A DNA stretch of 64,000 nt, taken from IMG/VR virus record IMGVR_UViG_3300042914_003763, positions 1 through 64,000 of that record; one strand, 5' to 3'. Positions 33,914 to 43,742 of this stretch are shown piece after piece (the stretch's first letter is position 1; each line of letters begins with the position of its first letter). The notes beneath the pieces were generated by a model. That model was not told the origin of the DNA. It ran no database searches and saw only the letters and a program-made list of their open reading frames with translations. The stretch comes from a virus. The position numbers were made by a program, and so were the translations under genes.

Positions 33914-33932
33914 TTAATTACGGTAATACAAA

Positions 33933-34394
33933 ATGACAGTTCATACCATTGAATATAAAGATGAGAAGGGTAATGTAATAGGAACTGACATTATTACAGT
34001 TCCTAAGAGATCAAAACTTAAAGAGATATTAGTATTACAACAAGCATTAATTGAGGGAATGTATCAGCACATTGATCCCATTAAAGTAAAATGTGTTTAT
34101 TCAGGTAGTTTATTACTTGATGATGCTGTATGGGGTAATGTAGAAAAATTAGCTAAGTTAATACCTGTTATCGGTAAAGAAGGTGGTATTGATTTAGATA
34201 AACTTGAAAGTGACATTCCTCAATTAATCAAACTATTCTTTTCTCAAAGTTGTGATGATGTAGGAAACATTACCGTTGATTTAGAAGATAATTCGTTTTT
34301 TCTACCTTCTGTACTATCGGAGTTATATAGATTTAACTTCCCTAAGTTCATAAAAGAGATGTTCGACAAAGGACAAGTAGTGAAACAGGAATAA
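33933..34394 (+). CDS. Tail assembly chaperone 1
   Basis: 153 aa, helical and acidic at the C-terminus, directly between the tail tube and tape-measure genes: the position of gpG-like chaperones. The dispersed motif (34307) encodes FFLPS. Many such genes use a programmed -1 frameshift into the following small gene; I could not find a convincing slippery heptamer. Confidence 0.55.
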   Translation: MTVHTIEYKDEKGNVIGTDIITVPKRSKLKEILVLQQALIEGMYQHIDPIKVKCVYSGSLLLDDAVWGNVEKLAKLIPVIGKEGGIDLDKLESDIPQLIKLFFSQSCDDVGNITVDLEDNSFFLPSVLSELYRFNFPKFIKEMFDKGQVVKQE

Positions 34395-34423
34395 ACCAAC
34401 AACCAATAAGCGGTAATTCCGAT

Positions 34424-34639
34424 ATGGAAGAATTAGCTGCATTAATTGAAATATATAAAACAGTTGATGCAGCTTTTCTCATTAGGGATAAACTAACTCA
34501 TCTTGAAATACAAGACTTGATTAAAGAAACAAATGAGTTACGTAAAGATTCAAAACTTAAAGATGCAGAAGAGATAGAAAAAAACTATGCGAAATTAAAA
34601 GAAGAAGATCCAACTATAAGTCAATTCATGAATTACTAA
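34424..34639 (+). CDS. Tail assembly chaperone 2 candidate
   Basis: 71 aa, helical and charged (ETNELRKDSKLKDAEEIEKN). It lies in the -1 frame relative to the preceding gene, and that frame is open from about 34346, so a gpG/gpGT-type fusion is possible. Its stop is followed one nucleotide later by the tape-measure ATG. Confidence 0.45.
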   Translation: MEELAALIEIYKTVDAAFLIRDKLTHLEIQDLIKETNELRKDSKLKDAEEIEKNYAKLKEEDPTISQFMNY

Positions 34640-34640
34640 T

Positions 34641-37600
34641 ATGTCTCAATTAATGAATGATTATCAACAAGAAGTAGCCCTTAAATTTGAAGGAGAAGAT
34701 AATCTTAGTAAAGTTGTTGATAATATTTCTGAGCGTATTAGTAATATGCAAACTAAGGTTATGGCTGCTAACCTTGGACTTGGAGGATTGAAAAAAGTTA
34801 CAGGTGATAATGTAACTACATTAGAAAAATTTGGAAAACAAATTGCAGCTACAGATAAATTATTAATGAAAGCATTCAATGTAGCAACTTTCGCTAAAAT
34901 CGGCGCAGTATTAGCTGATGGTATTAAGAATGCAACAAGAGAATTATCAGGTTTTTCTACAGGAATTAAAGCATTTACCGCTTCAGGATACACAACTCAA
35001 ATAATTGATGATTTCACTAAGGTTCGAGATGCAATCTTAGGTAGTAAAGAAGCAGTAGATCAATTCAGTTTGCAAGCTTTAACTGCTTATAATCGCTACA
35101 AGAAAGCACAAACTGAAGTAGAAGTATTATTCAGTAAAGGTAGTGAATTTATTGGTGATTTAAGTAAGAACATTCAAAATCTTGTTAATAACGATCTCAA
35201 AAATGCTATAAGTTCGATTGATGCGTTAGGTGCAGCATATCAAGCGGCATCTGCTAGTTTCACAGAAGCAAGTGAAAATACGGCTGTGATGACAGCAGGT
35301 TTGAAGTTAGCTAAAGCTGGTGGTGCTGACACTGGTGCGACAATGAAAGTGTTGACACAAACAATACGTGCTTATAATATGTCAGCTACAGACTCCAATA
35401 AAGTAGCAGCAGTATTGAATAAAACTATTCAGTTAGGTATCACAACGATGCCTGAACTTGCTAATGGTTTTGCACAATCAGCCGTAACAGCTAACGCCGC
35501 AAAAGTTAAATTAGAAGAATTAGCAGCAGGCGTAGCAGCACTAACTCTACAAGGTTTTGATACTCCTAGTGCATTAACTGGATTAGAAGCATTATTCAGA
35601 AACATCATTAACAAAACACCTCAAGCAGAAGCGGCATTACGTAGTTTGAGAGATGAAGTAGGTAAACCAATTAGATTCGATATTGCTGAAATTAAGACTA
35701 AAGGTTTTGCCAAGGCATTAGATGATTTAAATAAAGCGGCTAAAGGTAACGCTGAAACATTAGCAACTATTATCCCAGAAGCCACTGCTTACAATACAGC
35801 ATTAGCGTTAATGAGTAATAATGCTCAACAATTAAAAGATAATAGTAAATCAATGTTTGAGATTACTGAAACAGGTAAAAAAGCTAGAGAAACATTAGAT
35901 GAAGTATTTGGCATTAAGATATCATCACAAGCTGAAAAGTTTGATGCAATTATTAATCGTATAACAGAACAATTTATTCAGTTCGGTGAACAAATAGCAC
36001 CATTCTTTCAAGTTGGTGTAGATGTGTTAGAAAAAACTGTTAGTGCTTTATCTTCTATCTCTCCAGAAATGAAGAAGATAATTGCACAATGGATAATATT
36101 TCAAATGGGCGCAGGTCAAGTTACTAATGCAATTGGACAATTAGTAGGTGCAGCAACTCAAGCGTTTATGATATTCCAAGGTTGGAGGATTTTTACAGGT
36201 TTGTTTAATGGTGAATTACTCAAACAAGTAAAGATAGTACAAGAACTTGCTAAAGCTAATATTGGTTTATTACCTGTAGTTAAACAAGTAATAGGAATAG
36301 ATCAACAACATCTGTTACTAGGACAAGAACTTAATTTACAACAACTTAATAGATTTCAAATTATAGGTAAGTTACGTGAACAAAATTTAGGACTAATTGC
36401 ACAAGCTAAACAGTTAATAGGAATAGATCAATCACATCTACTAGTAGGGCAACAATCATTAACATTAGATGAACAACGAGAAGAAATATTAAATAGGTTA
36501 GTTGAACAAAATAAAGACTATAAAAAAGTATCTAAAGAATTAAGTAACATAGAAAAAGAACATTTAGATATTACAACTAAAGTTAAAGAAGCAGAAGATA
36601 AGTTATCTGAATCATATACTAAGTTAGCTAAAGATAAATACGATAAATCAAAGTTAGAAAAAGAACTTAATTCATCTACTGCTAAATCGGCAGATGAACA
36701 ATATCAGTTAGCAGAACGTTATCAACAACAACAAGAACTTATAGCTAAATCTGAAGCTGAATTAGCAGTTAACAAGAAAAATAAACTTGACTTAGATGAA
36801 AAAGCAGCTAAGTTACAACAAGAAGTTGCTGATAAAACCGCTAAAGCTGAAAAAATCTCACAAACAGTTAAAGATAATACGCTCAAAATACAAAAGGCGC
36901 AGACGTTAGCAGAAGAATTACAACGTAAAGCTGTTGAAGCTAGAACATTAGCTGATTTAGCATCTAGTCAAGCTCAAACAGCTAAAGCAGCCGCAGATGC
37001 AGCAGGTGGAACTAATGCAACACTTAACGCAGCAGCAGAAGTAGCATTAGCTAACGCAACAACTCTTGAAACAGCAGCAGAGGTAGCTAACACAACAGCT
37101 ACTAACGCTAATAATGCAGCAAGAACTTTAGGTACAACATTAGCAACAGAACAAGGTATTGCTGAAGGTAGATTAATTAAAATTAGAACATTAGCAGGAG
37201 AACAAATAGTTAAAAATACATTACTTAACCGAATGTTAGGTTTTTCATTTAAAGACTTAATTCCCAAAATGGATGACGTTAAAAAGACAAGTGGCAACTT
37301 ATGGACTAACTTAAATAAACCAATTAATTTTAGTGGAATTAAAGATGGCGTTAGTAGTTTATTTAGTAAGCTTAGTGGAATGTTACCTATTGTTGGACAA
37401 ATAGGAACTAAGTTATTAACATTCGCACCAATACTATTACCAGTAGCAGGAGCAGCAGCATTACTATATGATCAATTCGCTGGTACTTCTGCTCAAGTTA
37501 GAAAACTGCAAGAAGATTTAACTAAGATAAATAAAGAACTAGAAGTATCAAAACTTAAAACACTACAAGACTTAGATAGTAAAGGTAAGTTGAGTTATGA

Positions 37601-40600
37601 AATGAAGAAACAACTTATTATGATGGAACACAATAATGAGTTAGCTAAACTTAATGGATTTGAAAATACAAAGTTAGTAGGTATATGGGAAAACATTGGT
37701 AATGCAATAGGTGCTGCATTTAATGGAGTAATTGGTTTTGGTAAAGCTATATTTGATATGTTTGATAAAATATTACCTATTTTCAGTTTATATAAAGCAA
37801 TACGGTATGATCAAGTTATTTCTACCTTTAGTGAAATTGAAGCACAGATAGAAAAAACAAGTGCTGCGACTTTAAAATTTGCTGAAGTTAATAGCAAATT
37901 AAAACAAGGATTCACTGATATTGAAAAAGTAAACAAGAAAATACGTGAAGGTAAATCACTTGAACCAGATGATATAACTAAGTTAAAAAATCAAGCTGAA
38001 GAACGACTTAAATTAATTGATGATGAGATAGCAGCTAATGATAGACGACTTGAAGCATTAAAAGAAAAGTTAAAAGATTATGATGCACTTGATCCCGAAA
38101 AACAAAAACAAGCTGCTGCTGAAGATCAAGACTTAGCTAGCCGTAGAGATGTACTTGAAGCACAAAATGAAAATTTAAAGAAGCAACGACAAATAAATGC
38201 TGATACAAGTAAAGCAAATATAGAATACTTACAACAACGTAATATATTTGTTAAACGGTTACAAGAAGCTAATCCTAATAAAAACGATCCTAATAATAAG
38301 AAAAATGACTTCTTAGATGAAGACTTTGAAGGTCAAGTTGGCAATAAAGTTAACTCGTTACAAGTAAGAATGCGCCGTAGTTTTAGGCAATCAAATGAAG
38401 ACTTACAAGAGTATGCTAAGAAAGTTGAAGCTACATTAGATGGTACTAATAAATATATAGATAGAGAAGGTAAAGAAGTTAAACTTGATGTTACTCAATT
38501 AGGACAATATGTTCAAGACTTTGATAAGAATGTAGAAACAACAGTAGCAGGAATAGGTCAGTTATATGAAGGTAATTATATTAATGCTAAGGAAGCTAAT
38601 GAAAAGTTACAAGCAGTATTGAATCAACAAGTAGGTGATACTAAAAAGAAAGTTAAAGATTTGTTTTCAACAGAACAATTACAAGAGTATTATGCTCAGA
38701 TAATTGAATACAGTAAGAATGCCAGTAAAAAACAAATAGACCTATTAAGTAAAGATGCTGAAATACAACAACAATTAATATCAGCAGGTGTTAAATCACA
38801 AATTGATGGCAGTAAGGAAATTAGAAAGATACAACAACAACAACTTAAAGCACAGATAGATGACTTAGAAAAAACATTACAATTACAACTTGATATTGCA
38901 CCAGCATTAAAACAAGAGTTAGAAAAACAATTAAAACTACTAAAAGCACAATTTAATGCGGCGGATAAAGAAGATCAACGTAAGTCAATAGATGAACGTT
39001 ATCAACAACAACAAGTTGCGTTAGATAAAGAAGTAGCCGCATTTAAGTTAAGTCGTGCCAAGTTTGTTTCTACAGAAAAAGAAAGTATTGTTAAGTTAGA
39101 GCAACTACAAAAACAACAACTATTACAACAACAAAATAAATTACAAGAACAACTTAAACTTGTTGGTAATGATAAAGAAGAACGTACTAAGTTAGAAACA
39201 GAGTTATTGAACTTACAACTACAGTATCAACAAATTGTTACTAGTAGTTTACAACGTGAATTTGACAAACGTAATAAGCAATTAAGTAATGATATAGAAA
39301 GACAGAAACTCGAATACGGTAAGTTAACAAGAACGTTATCTAGTACAACAGATAGCTTACAAGAAGAATTGAAGATTATTGAAGCTAGAAACAAATCTAT
39401 TCTTGCAGCTAATCAATATGAAACAAGTAGATTACAAAACCAACTTCGTGTTACTGCTGATATTGAAAAACGTGCCGATATTGAAGTACAACTAGTTGAA
39501 TTAAAAAACAAGAATAGTGAAGTAACATTAGCACAAGAAGCTAAGTCATTACAATATCAACAGAAGTTAGTAGATTTAGGTTTCCAAAAACAACAAATAG
39601 AACTTGATATTAATAAGTTACAAAATGAATCACAACGTAAGTTACTAGAACTAGAACTAAAACGTGCTTTAGAACAAAAGCAAAGTAAAGAAGAAATTGA
39701 AACACTACAAACTAAATTAGATATCAATATTGAAGAATCTAAATCATTAGAAAGTAAAAGTAAGTTACAACAAGAAGTTAGACGTAATCAATTAGAAATA
39801 AACAACTTAACTAAACAAGATTTAGAGTACAAATTAGCATTAACTAGAGAAGGTGGTGAATTAGATGTTGAAATAGCTAAACAAAATCGTGTATTAGCAA
39901 CTTATGAAAAACAAGCACAACAAGCTAAAGTAAGTGCTGAATTAGCTGAAATATCTGCTAACAAACAACTTGTACAAAATAACTTAATACTGAAGTCATA
40001 CGAAAACAGAATTAACTTAACACAGAAACAACTTGATTTAGAGCAACAACAACAAAATAATACTCAACGTATGTTTAAGTTAGCTGGCGATCTTGCAACA
40101 ACAGATTATCAGAAACAAGAGTTTGCTAAGTTAGCAGCACGTCAAGAGTTAATGGCGTTAGACAAGAAACAAGAGATAGAAAAACAATTATTAGAGATAC
40201 AAATAAAAAGTAATAACTTAGCTTTACAAAGACAAGAGATAGAACAAAAGACAGCAGAACTAAAATTAGCAGCGGAACTTAAAGTACAAATAGCTGAAAC
40301 AAAAAAAGTCTTAGCTAGTAAAACTGCTACCAATGAAGATAAAGCAGCAGCATCGGCGCAACTTGAAGCTAAACAATTTGCATACGAAGCTAAGTTAGCA
40401 GAACGTCCACTACTAGAACAACAACGACAGTTAAGTAAGTTTGATGATAATATCAAGCGTTATCAGTTACAACAAAATCAAAGTAATGAAGTACAAGATA
40501 AGTCAGTTGCTTATGCTAAGACTACTTTTGGTATTGGTGACGATATGGAAATATATCGAGCTATCAGAAATAACTTAGCATCTGTAATTGATGATGTAAC

Positions 40601-40913
40601 TAATGAGATTAATAATAAAGACCTTAACTATAACAAAATTTTTTCTAACTCTAATGTAGTTGTACCAGTTGCACCTAAGTTAACTTACGATACTGTAGGT
40701 AAGAATAACATAGTACCATTAAGTAACAACACTAATACAATTAGTAATGATAAACAAGTTGTAATTAACTTCACTAACACTAATGATGTAACTATTGAAG
40801 GTAATGCAAGTAGTAAAGAAGTTACTAACGGTATTAAAGATGCTAATGATGATGCAATTAAAAAGTTGTACGATGTATTTAGGAAAACAAATGTTGAATT
40901 AGGAAATAAGTAA
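34641..40913 (+). CDS. Tape measure protein
   Basis: 2090 aa. N-terminal domain 'LKFEGEDNLSKVVDNISERI' followed by the typical gly/ala-rich assembly region (residues about 200-330 include 'ASFTEASENTAVMTAGLKLA'), a hydrophobic region near 930-960 ('LLTFAPILLPVAGAAALLYD') and long glutamine/lysine coiled coils to about 1950. Tape measures set tail length; at the usual 0.15 nm per residue this predicts a tail near 300 nm. The C-terminal 'DEGNASSKEV'-like segment ends in LGNK, whose codons are part of a 21-bp direct repeat (see 40893). Confidence 0.9.
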   Translation: MSQLMNDYQQEVALKFEGEDNLSKVVDNISERISNMQTKVMAANLGLGGLKKVTGDNVTTLEKFGKQIAATDKLLMKAFNVATFAKIGAVLADGIKNATRELSGFSTGIKAFTASGYTTQIIDDFTKVRDAILGSKEAVDQFSLQALTAYNRYKKAQTEVEVLFSKGSEFIGDLSKNIQNLVNNDLKNAISSIDALGAAYQAASASFTEASENTAVMTAGLKLAKAGGADTGATMKVLTQTIRAYNMSATDSNKVAAVLNKTIQLGITTMPELANGFAQSAVTANAAKVKLEELAAGVAALTLQGFDTPSALTGLEALFRNIINKTPQAEAALRSLRDEVGKPIRFDIAEIKTKGFAKALDDLNKAAKGNAETLATIIPEATAYNTALALMSNNAQQLKDNSKSMFEITETGKKARETLDEVFGIKISSQAEKFDAIINRITEQFIQFGEQIAPFFQVGVDVLEKTVSALSSISPEMKKIIAQWIIFQMGAGQVTNAIGQLVGAATQAFMIFQGWRIFTGLFNGELLKQVKIVQELAKANIGLLPVVKQVIGIDQQHLLLGQELNLQQLNRFQIIGKLREQNLGLIAQAKQLIGIDQSHLLVGQQSLTLDEQREEILNRLVEQNKDYKKVSKELSNIEKEHLDITTKVKEAEDKLSESYTKLAKDKYDKSKLEKELNSSTAKSADEQYQLAERYQQQQELIAKSEAELAVNKKNKLDLDEKAAKLQQEVADKTAKAEKISQTVKDNTLKIQKAQTLAEELQRKAVEARTLADLASSQAQTAKAAADAAGGTNATLNAAAEVALANATTLETAAEVANTTATNANNAARTLGTTLATEQGIAEGRLIKIRTLAGEQIVKNTLLNRMLGFSFKDLIPKMDDVKKTSGNLWTNLNKPINFSGIKDGVSSLFSKLSGMLPIVGQIGTKLLTFAPILLPVAGAAALLYDQFAGTSAQVRKLQEDLTKINKELEVSKLKTLQDLDSKGKLSYEMKKQLIMMEHNNELAKLNGFENTKLVGIWENIGNAIGAAFNGVIGFGKAIFDMFDKILPIFSLYKAIRYDQVISTFSEIEAQIEKTSAATLKFAEVNSKLKQGFTDIEKVNKKIREGKSLEPDDITKLKNQAEERLKLIDDEIAANDRRLEALKEKLKDYDALDPEKQKQAAAEDQDLASRRDVLEAQNENLKKQRQINADTSKANIEYLQQRNIFVKRLQEANPNKNDPNNKKNDFLDEDFEGQVGNKVNSLQVRMRRSFRQSNEDLQEYAKKVEATLDGTNKYIDREGKEVKLDVTQLGQYVQDFDKNVETTVAGIGQLYEGNYINAKEANEKLQAVLNQQVGDTKKKVKDLFSTEQLQEYYAQIIEYSKNASKKQIDLLSKDAEIQQQLISAGVKSQIDGSKEIRKIQQQQLKAQIDDLEKTLQLQLDIAPALKQELEKQLKLLKAQFNAADKEDQRKSIDERYQQQQVALDKEVAAFKLSRAKFVSTEKESIVKLEQLQKQQLLQQQNKLQEQLKLVGNDKEERTKLETELLNLQLQYQQIVTSSLQREFDKRNKQLSNDIERQKLEYGKLTRTLSSTTDSLQEELKIIEARNKSILAANQYETSRLQNQLRVTADIEKRADIEVQLVELKNKNSEVTLAQEAKSLQYQQKLVDLGFQKQQIELDINKLQNESQRKLLELELKRALEQKQSKEEIETLQTKLDINIEESKSLESKSKLQQEVRRNQLEINNLTKQDLEYKLALTREGGELDVEIAKQNRVLATYEKQAQQAKVSAELAEISANKQLVQNNLILKSYENRINLTQKQLDLEQQQQNNTQRMFKLAGDLATTDYQKQEFAKLAARQELMALDKKQEIEKQLLEIQIKSNNLALQRQEIEQKTAELKLAAELKVQIAETKKVLASKTATNEDKAAASAQLEAKQFAYEAKLAERPLLEQQRQLSKFDDNIKRYQLQQNQSNEVQDKSVAYAKTTFGIGDDMEIYRAIRNNLASVIDDVTNEINNKDLNYNKIFSNSNVVVPVAPKLTYDTVGKNNIVPLSNNTNTISNDKQVVINFTNTNDVTIEGNASSKEVTNGIKDANDDAIKKLYDVFRKTNVELGNK
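40893..40913 (+). repeat. Left copy of a 21-bp direct repeat flanking a tagged gene
   Basis: This stretch runs from G40893 to A40913 and contains GAATTAGGAAATAAGTAA. It matches 41679-41699 at 20 of 21 positions. It covers the tape-measure C-terminal codons and stop. Confidence 0.75.
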
Positions 40914-40932
40914 ACCAATCATTAATATACAT

Positions 40933-41670
40933 ATGTTATTTTTTCTATCTGATTATAAATATTCTAATTATGCTAGAACATTAGGTGCTAAAGATAAGAA
41001 AAAGAGAAAAAGTAATTTGTTACGTAACGTAGCTATAGGTGCTGGTGGATTAGCATTAGCTGGCGGACTAGGTTATTTAGCATTACGAGGAAAAGGTAAA
41101 CCAAGCGGTGGATCTAATTCGCTTAGTGGTGCTAGTTCACCATCATCATCTACTACACCTTCTGTATCAAATAATAGAGCATTAAATGATGTTGATGTTA
41201 AAATTGAAGCACCTAAAATTAAACAATCTAAACCACAAATAGAGTCTCAATCAAGAATAACACCTCAGAGTGAACCCACTAAACCATATCCAACTAGAAG
41301 TTTCACACAAGATGAATTATTACAACGTGGTAACTTGAAAGCTAGATATAATTCAGATCCTTTATATACAAATAAGAAGGTAGGTTTATATGGTAGCTTA
41401 ACTAAAAAACAACTTAATTCAAGACGTATTGCAGAGAGAAGACAAAAAATTGCAAATGAGTTAATTACTTCTCCTAATAAAAATAATTATACAGGTATTA
41501 ATAGCAATAGGTATAGTTACGTTCAGAGACCTGGTAAATCAACATTGTATGGATCTAAAGATTCTTACGATACACAAATAAGAAAATCAATATCTAAAGA
41601 TATTAAGTCACTGAACAAATCCTACATAGATAGTAATTACAAAACATACCGTAACTACATTAACTTATAA
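40933..41670 (+). CDS. MLFFLSD-tagged glycine-zipper protein
   Basis: 245 aa. Start MLFFLSDYKYSNYARTLGAK, then DKKKRK, zipper 'NVAIGAGGLALAGGLGYLAL', a low-complexity Ser/Pro linker, then a basic domain (RYNSDPLYTNKKVGLYGSLT, about 135-155). It lies between the tape-measure gene and the next tail gene and is flanked by a 21-bp direct repeat, so it looks like an inserted cassette. Confidence 0.72.
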   Translation: MLFFLSDYKYSNYARTLGAKDKKKRKSNLLRNVAIGAGGLALAGGLGYLALRGKGKPSGGSNSLSGASSPSSSTTPSVSNNRALNDVDVKIEAPKIKQSKPQIESQSRITPQSEPTKPYPTRSFTQDELLQRGNLKARYNSDPLYTNKKVGLYGSLTKKQLNSRRIAERRQKIANELITSPNKNNYTGINSNRYSYVQRPGKSTLYGSKDSYDTQIRKSISKDIKSLNKSYIDSNYKTYRNYINL

Positions 41671-41678
41671 TGATAGTA

Positions 41679-41699
41679 GTTAAATTAGGAAATAAGTAA
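41679..41699 (+). repeat. Right copy of the 21-bp direct repeat
   Basis: AAATTAGGAAATAAGTAA plus three upstream bases; the last A begins the ATG of the next gene (TAATG). It provides the AGGA ribosome-binding site of that gene. Only one base differs from the copy at 40893 (G to A). Confidence 0.75.
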
Positions 41700-42322
41700 T
41701 GTTACAATTTAGTATTTCAATACCACTATTTAAAGCATACGTTCGTAATGAATACTTGTTTAACTTAGAAGAGCAACATAGTAACATAACACCTGTAGTT
41801 GCATTTGGTTGTACATCACTAAATGGTCGCGCTATTGGTTTTCATATTATGACTAACGGTGGAGCGCAAGTAGCACGTATTCCTGTTAGTGGATTAGTAC
41901 ATAAAGAAGATGCCCCTAACTTACCATTAGATTGGTTACAGTTATGGGATTGTTTCAGTTATCAAGTACAAGCAGTAACTTACGATTACCTTAGTGAAAT
42001 GAAATGTAAGGTACTACTTAAAGATCGTAATTGGTATGAAGGTCAATATATGTTTACTTTAGATTGGATAGGTGGTGATTATGCAGAAGAAGCTAGTGAA
42101 TATAAATGCGGTCATGTTATTGCATTAGATAACGGATGTTTTGCTATTCAACCTAACAACAGGATATTCTGGTTAGGTGATCCTAGTTTCATAACACAAC
42201 CGCTAACTGCTAATCCTGGTTACAAAGTTAATACATATAACTGGAAGTGTGAAAATAGTGGTTCTAAGTGGTTAACTGAAAATAGTGATAGGTTTTTCTA
42301 TGAGGTAGAAACAAAAGAGTAG
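41699..42322 (+). CDS. Tail protein, unknown role
   Basis: 207 aa, beta-rich, with 'PVVAFGCTSLNGRAIGFHI' and 'WLGDPSFITQPLTANPGYKV'. The location right after the tape measure (past the inserted cassette) fits a distal-tail or tail-tip protein. Not recognised by sequence. RBS AGGA comes from the direct repeat. Confidence 0.55.
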   Translation: MLQFSISIPLFKAYVRNEYLFNLEEQHSNITPVVAFGCTSLNGRAIGFHIMTNGGAQVARIPVSGLVHKEDAPNLPLDWLQLWDCFSYQVQAVTYDYLSEMKCKVLLKDRNWYEGQYMFTLDWIGGDYAEEASEYKCGHVIALDNGCFAIQPNNRIFWLGDPSFITQPLTANPGYKVNTYNWKCENSGSKWLTENSDRFFYEVETKE

Positions 42323-42360
42323 TTATAATAAAGATAAGGTACATTTAATTAACTACTCAA

Positions 42361-42396
42361 CTCTCTTAGTTGTATAACTAAGGGAGTTTTATTTTT
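42361..42396 (+). terminator. Terminator CTCTCTTAGTT/AACTAAGGGAG with T-rich tail
   Basis: An 11-bp stem with one wobble and a 4-nt loop GTAT (42361-42386), then TTTTATTTTT. It ends the tail transcription unit before the antirepressor-like gene. Confidence 0.8.
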
Positions 42397-42466
42397 GCTA
42401 ACCACACACAAAACAAAATTGGTAGTTATAATAGAGAGGTAATTAATTAGATACGGTAACACTACT

Positions 42467-43303
42467 ATGAGTATCGAGAAAGTTAAACCAGTTGTTGACG
42501 ACGGTATTGAGTTTTATATCTCAAGTGATGAAACTGCTTCTGGGATGAGTATTAGCGGTTTATCTGCATTTATAACGGTAGATCGCCGAGTAATAGGACG
42601 TTTGGTAGAAAAAATTAATTCTACTGAGGATGGGCTTGTAGAGCTACCTGAATGTCTGAAACCCTTTCAGGGTAATGCTTTGAGTCCGGGCTTAGAAGGA
42701 ATCAACAGAGCTAAAATTATACCCTCAACAACGTGTGAAGCTATAATTTTCTATTATGCTTATGAATCTGATAATATTTCAGATGAAGTTAAACAAGCTG
42801 CTAAATTTGCCCATCGTAAATTTGCACAACTTGGTTTACATCAACACATTAAAAATATATCTGGATGTATTGAAAAAAGAAATGAAGACTTATTATTAGC
42901 TGAATTTAGATATATTAGAACTGAATTAGAATCTGTTAAATCATTAAGTAGAGAATTAATCGTGATTAGAAATACCACTACTGCATTTATGCCAGGTTGT
43001 AAAGACTTATTAGATGAAATAGTTGAATCAACAGGCGATGATAACTTGTATTTACCTACTGAAGATGGTGCATTATCAATTGAAGGTTGGTTACACAATA
43101 AAGGTATAACTCTAACATCAACTAAATTTAGACAGTTAGCTCACATAACAGCAGCAACGTTCAAGTCAATGACTAAACAAGATCCAAGTAAAGCACATTT
43201 CAAACTTGTTAATGGTAAAACTAAATATAATGTAAGTGTTTATGAACCACAACACTTTGCAATTATTCAAATGTGTTTTAACAAAATATTACATGATGAC
43301 TAA
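42467..43303 (+). CDS. Antirepressor-like / DNA-binding regulator
   Basis: 278 aa. 'ASGMSISGLSAFITVDRRVI' is an HTH-like stretch, and 'STTCEAIIFYYAYES' followed by 'AAKFAHRKFAQLGLHQHIKN' resembles a domain I recall from many cyanobacterial and cyanophage hypothetical proteins with antirepressor-like roles. The C-terminus (about 195-275) is a second small domain. It stands alone between two terminators, fitting a separately regulated switch protein. The assignment is by recall, not search. Confidence 0.55.
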   Translation: MSIEKVKPVVDDGIEFYISSDETASGMSISGLSAFITVDRRVIGRLVEKINSTEDGLVELPECLKPFQGNALSPGLEGINRAKIIPSTTCEAIIFYYAYESDNISDEVKQAAKFAHRKFAQLGLHQHIKNISGCIEKRNEDLLLAEFRYIRTELESVKSLSRELIVIRNTTTAFMPGCKDLLDEIVESTGDDNLYLPTEDGALSIEGWLHNKGITLTSTKFRQLAHITAATFKSMTKQDPSKAHFKLVNGKTKYNVSVYEPQHFAIIQMCFNKILHDD

Positions 43304-43305
43304 GA

Positions 43306-43366
43306 GATAGAAAAAAGGATAAAAATAAGGCGTGTTTCAAGCGATTCACGTCTTATTTTTCTATCT
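43306..43366. terminator. Bidirectional terminator enclosed by the dispersed motif
   Basis: AGATAGAAAAA (43306-43316) faces TTTTTCTATCT (43356-43366). Inside is a 14-bp stem AAAAATAAGGCGTG/CACGTCTTATTTTT with one G-T wobble and a 12-nt loop. It separates convergent genes ending at 43303 and 43431. Confidence 0.75.
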
Positions 43367-43430
43367 ATATTTAATTACTTAACCCTTATCTCTTCAACTT
43401 TCCATTCATTAAACAGGAATAAACCTAATA

Positions 43431-43682
43431 CTAACAATCATCATCAAACTCCTTAATTGTTTTGTCAAACATAAGTTTATCAGCAAAATCAGATATCTCT
43501 TTCATATCACTATTAAGATTCAACCAATAGTTATACATACTTGTAAATGCTTCCAAATCTACTTCTAGTAAATTAAGTGCATATTGTATTTTAATCTTAT
43601 TACAACAATAAGCAATACAAACTAAATTTAATATTTCATCTGTACTTATTGTTCTGTTATTTTTACATAACTGTTCAAACAT
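43431..43682 (-). CDS. Small hypothetical protein
   Basis: 83 aa, starting MFEQLCKNNRT. GGAGG lies 5 nt upstream of the ATG at 43682, which favours this start over the ATG one codon earlier. Helical and acidic at the end (EFDDDC). Not recognised. Confidence 0.6.
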   Translation of the reverse strand: MFEQLCKNNRTISTDEILNLVCIAYCCNKIKIQYALNLLEVDLEAFTSMYNYWLNLNSDMKEISDFADKLMFDKTIKEFDDDC

Positions 43683-43742
43683 CATTACCTCCAATCTTAT
43701 TAGTCACAAAATCCATTAGTTCATTCACTTTTTTCTACCTTT

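Noticed and set aside
34346-34440. Programmed -1 frameshift between the tail chaperones
   Set aside because: The -1 frame is open, but I found no heptamer of the X XXY YYZ type in phase; left as a possibility in the feature text only.
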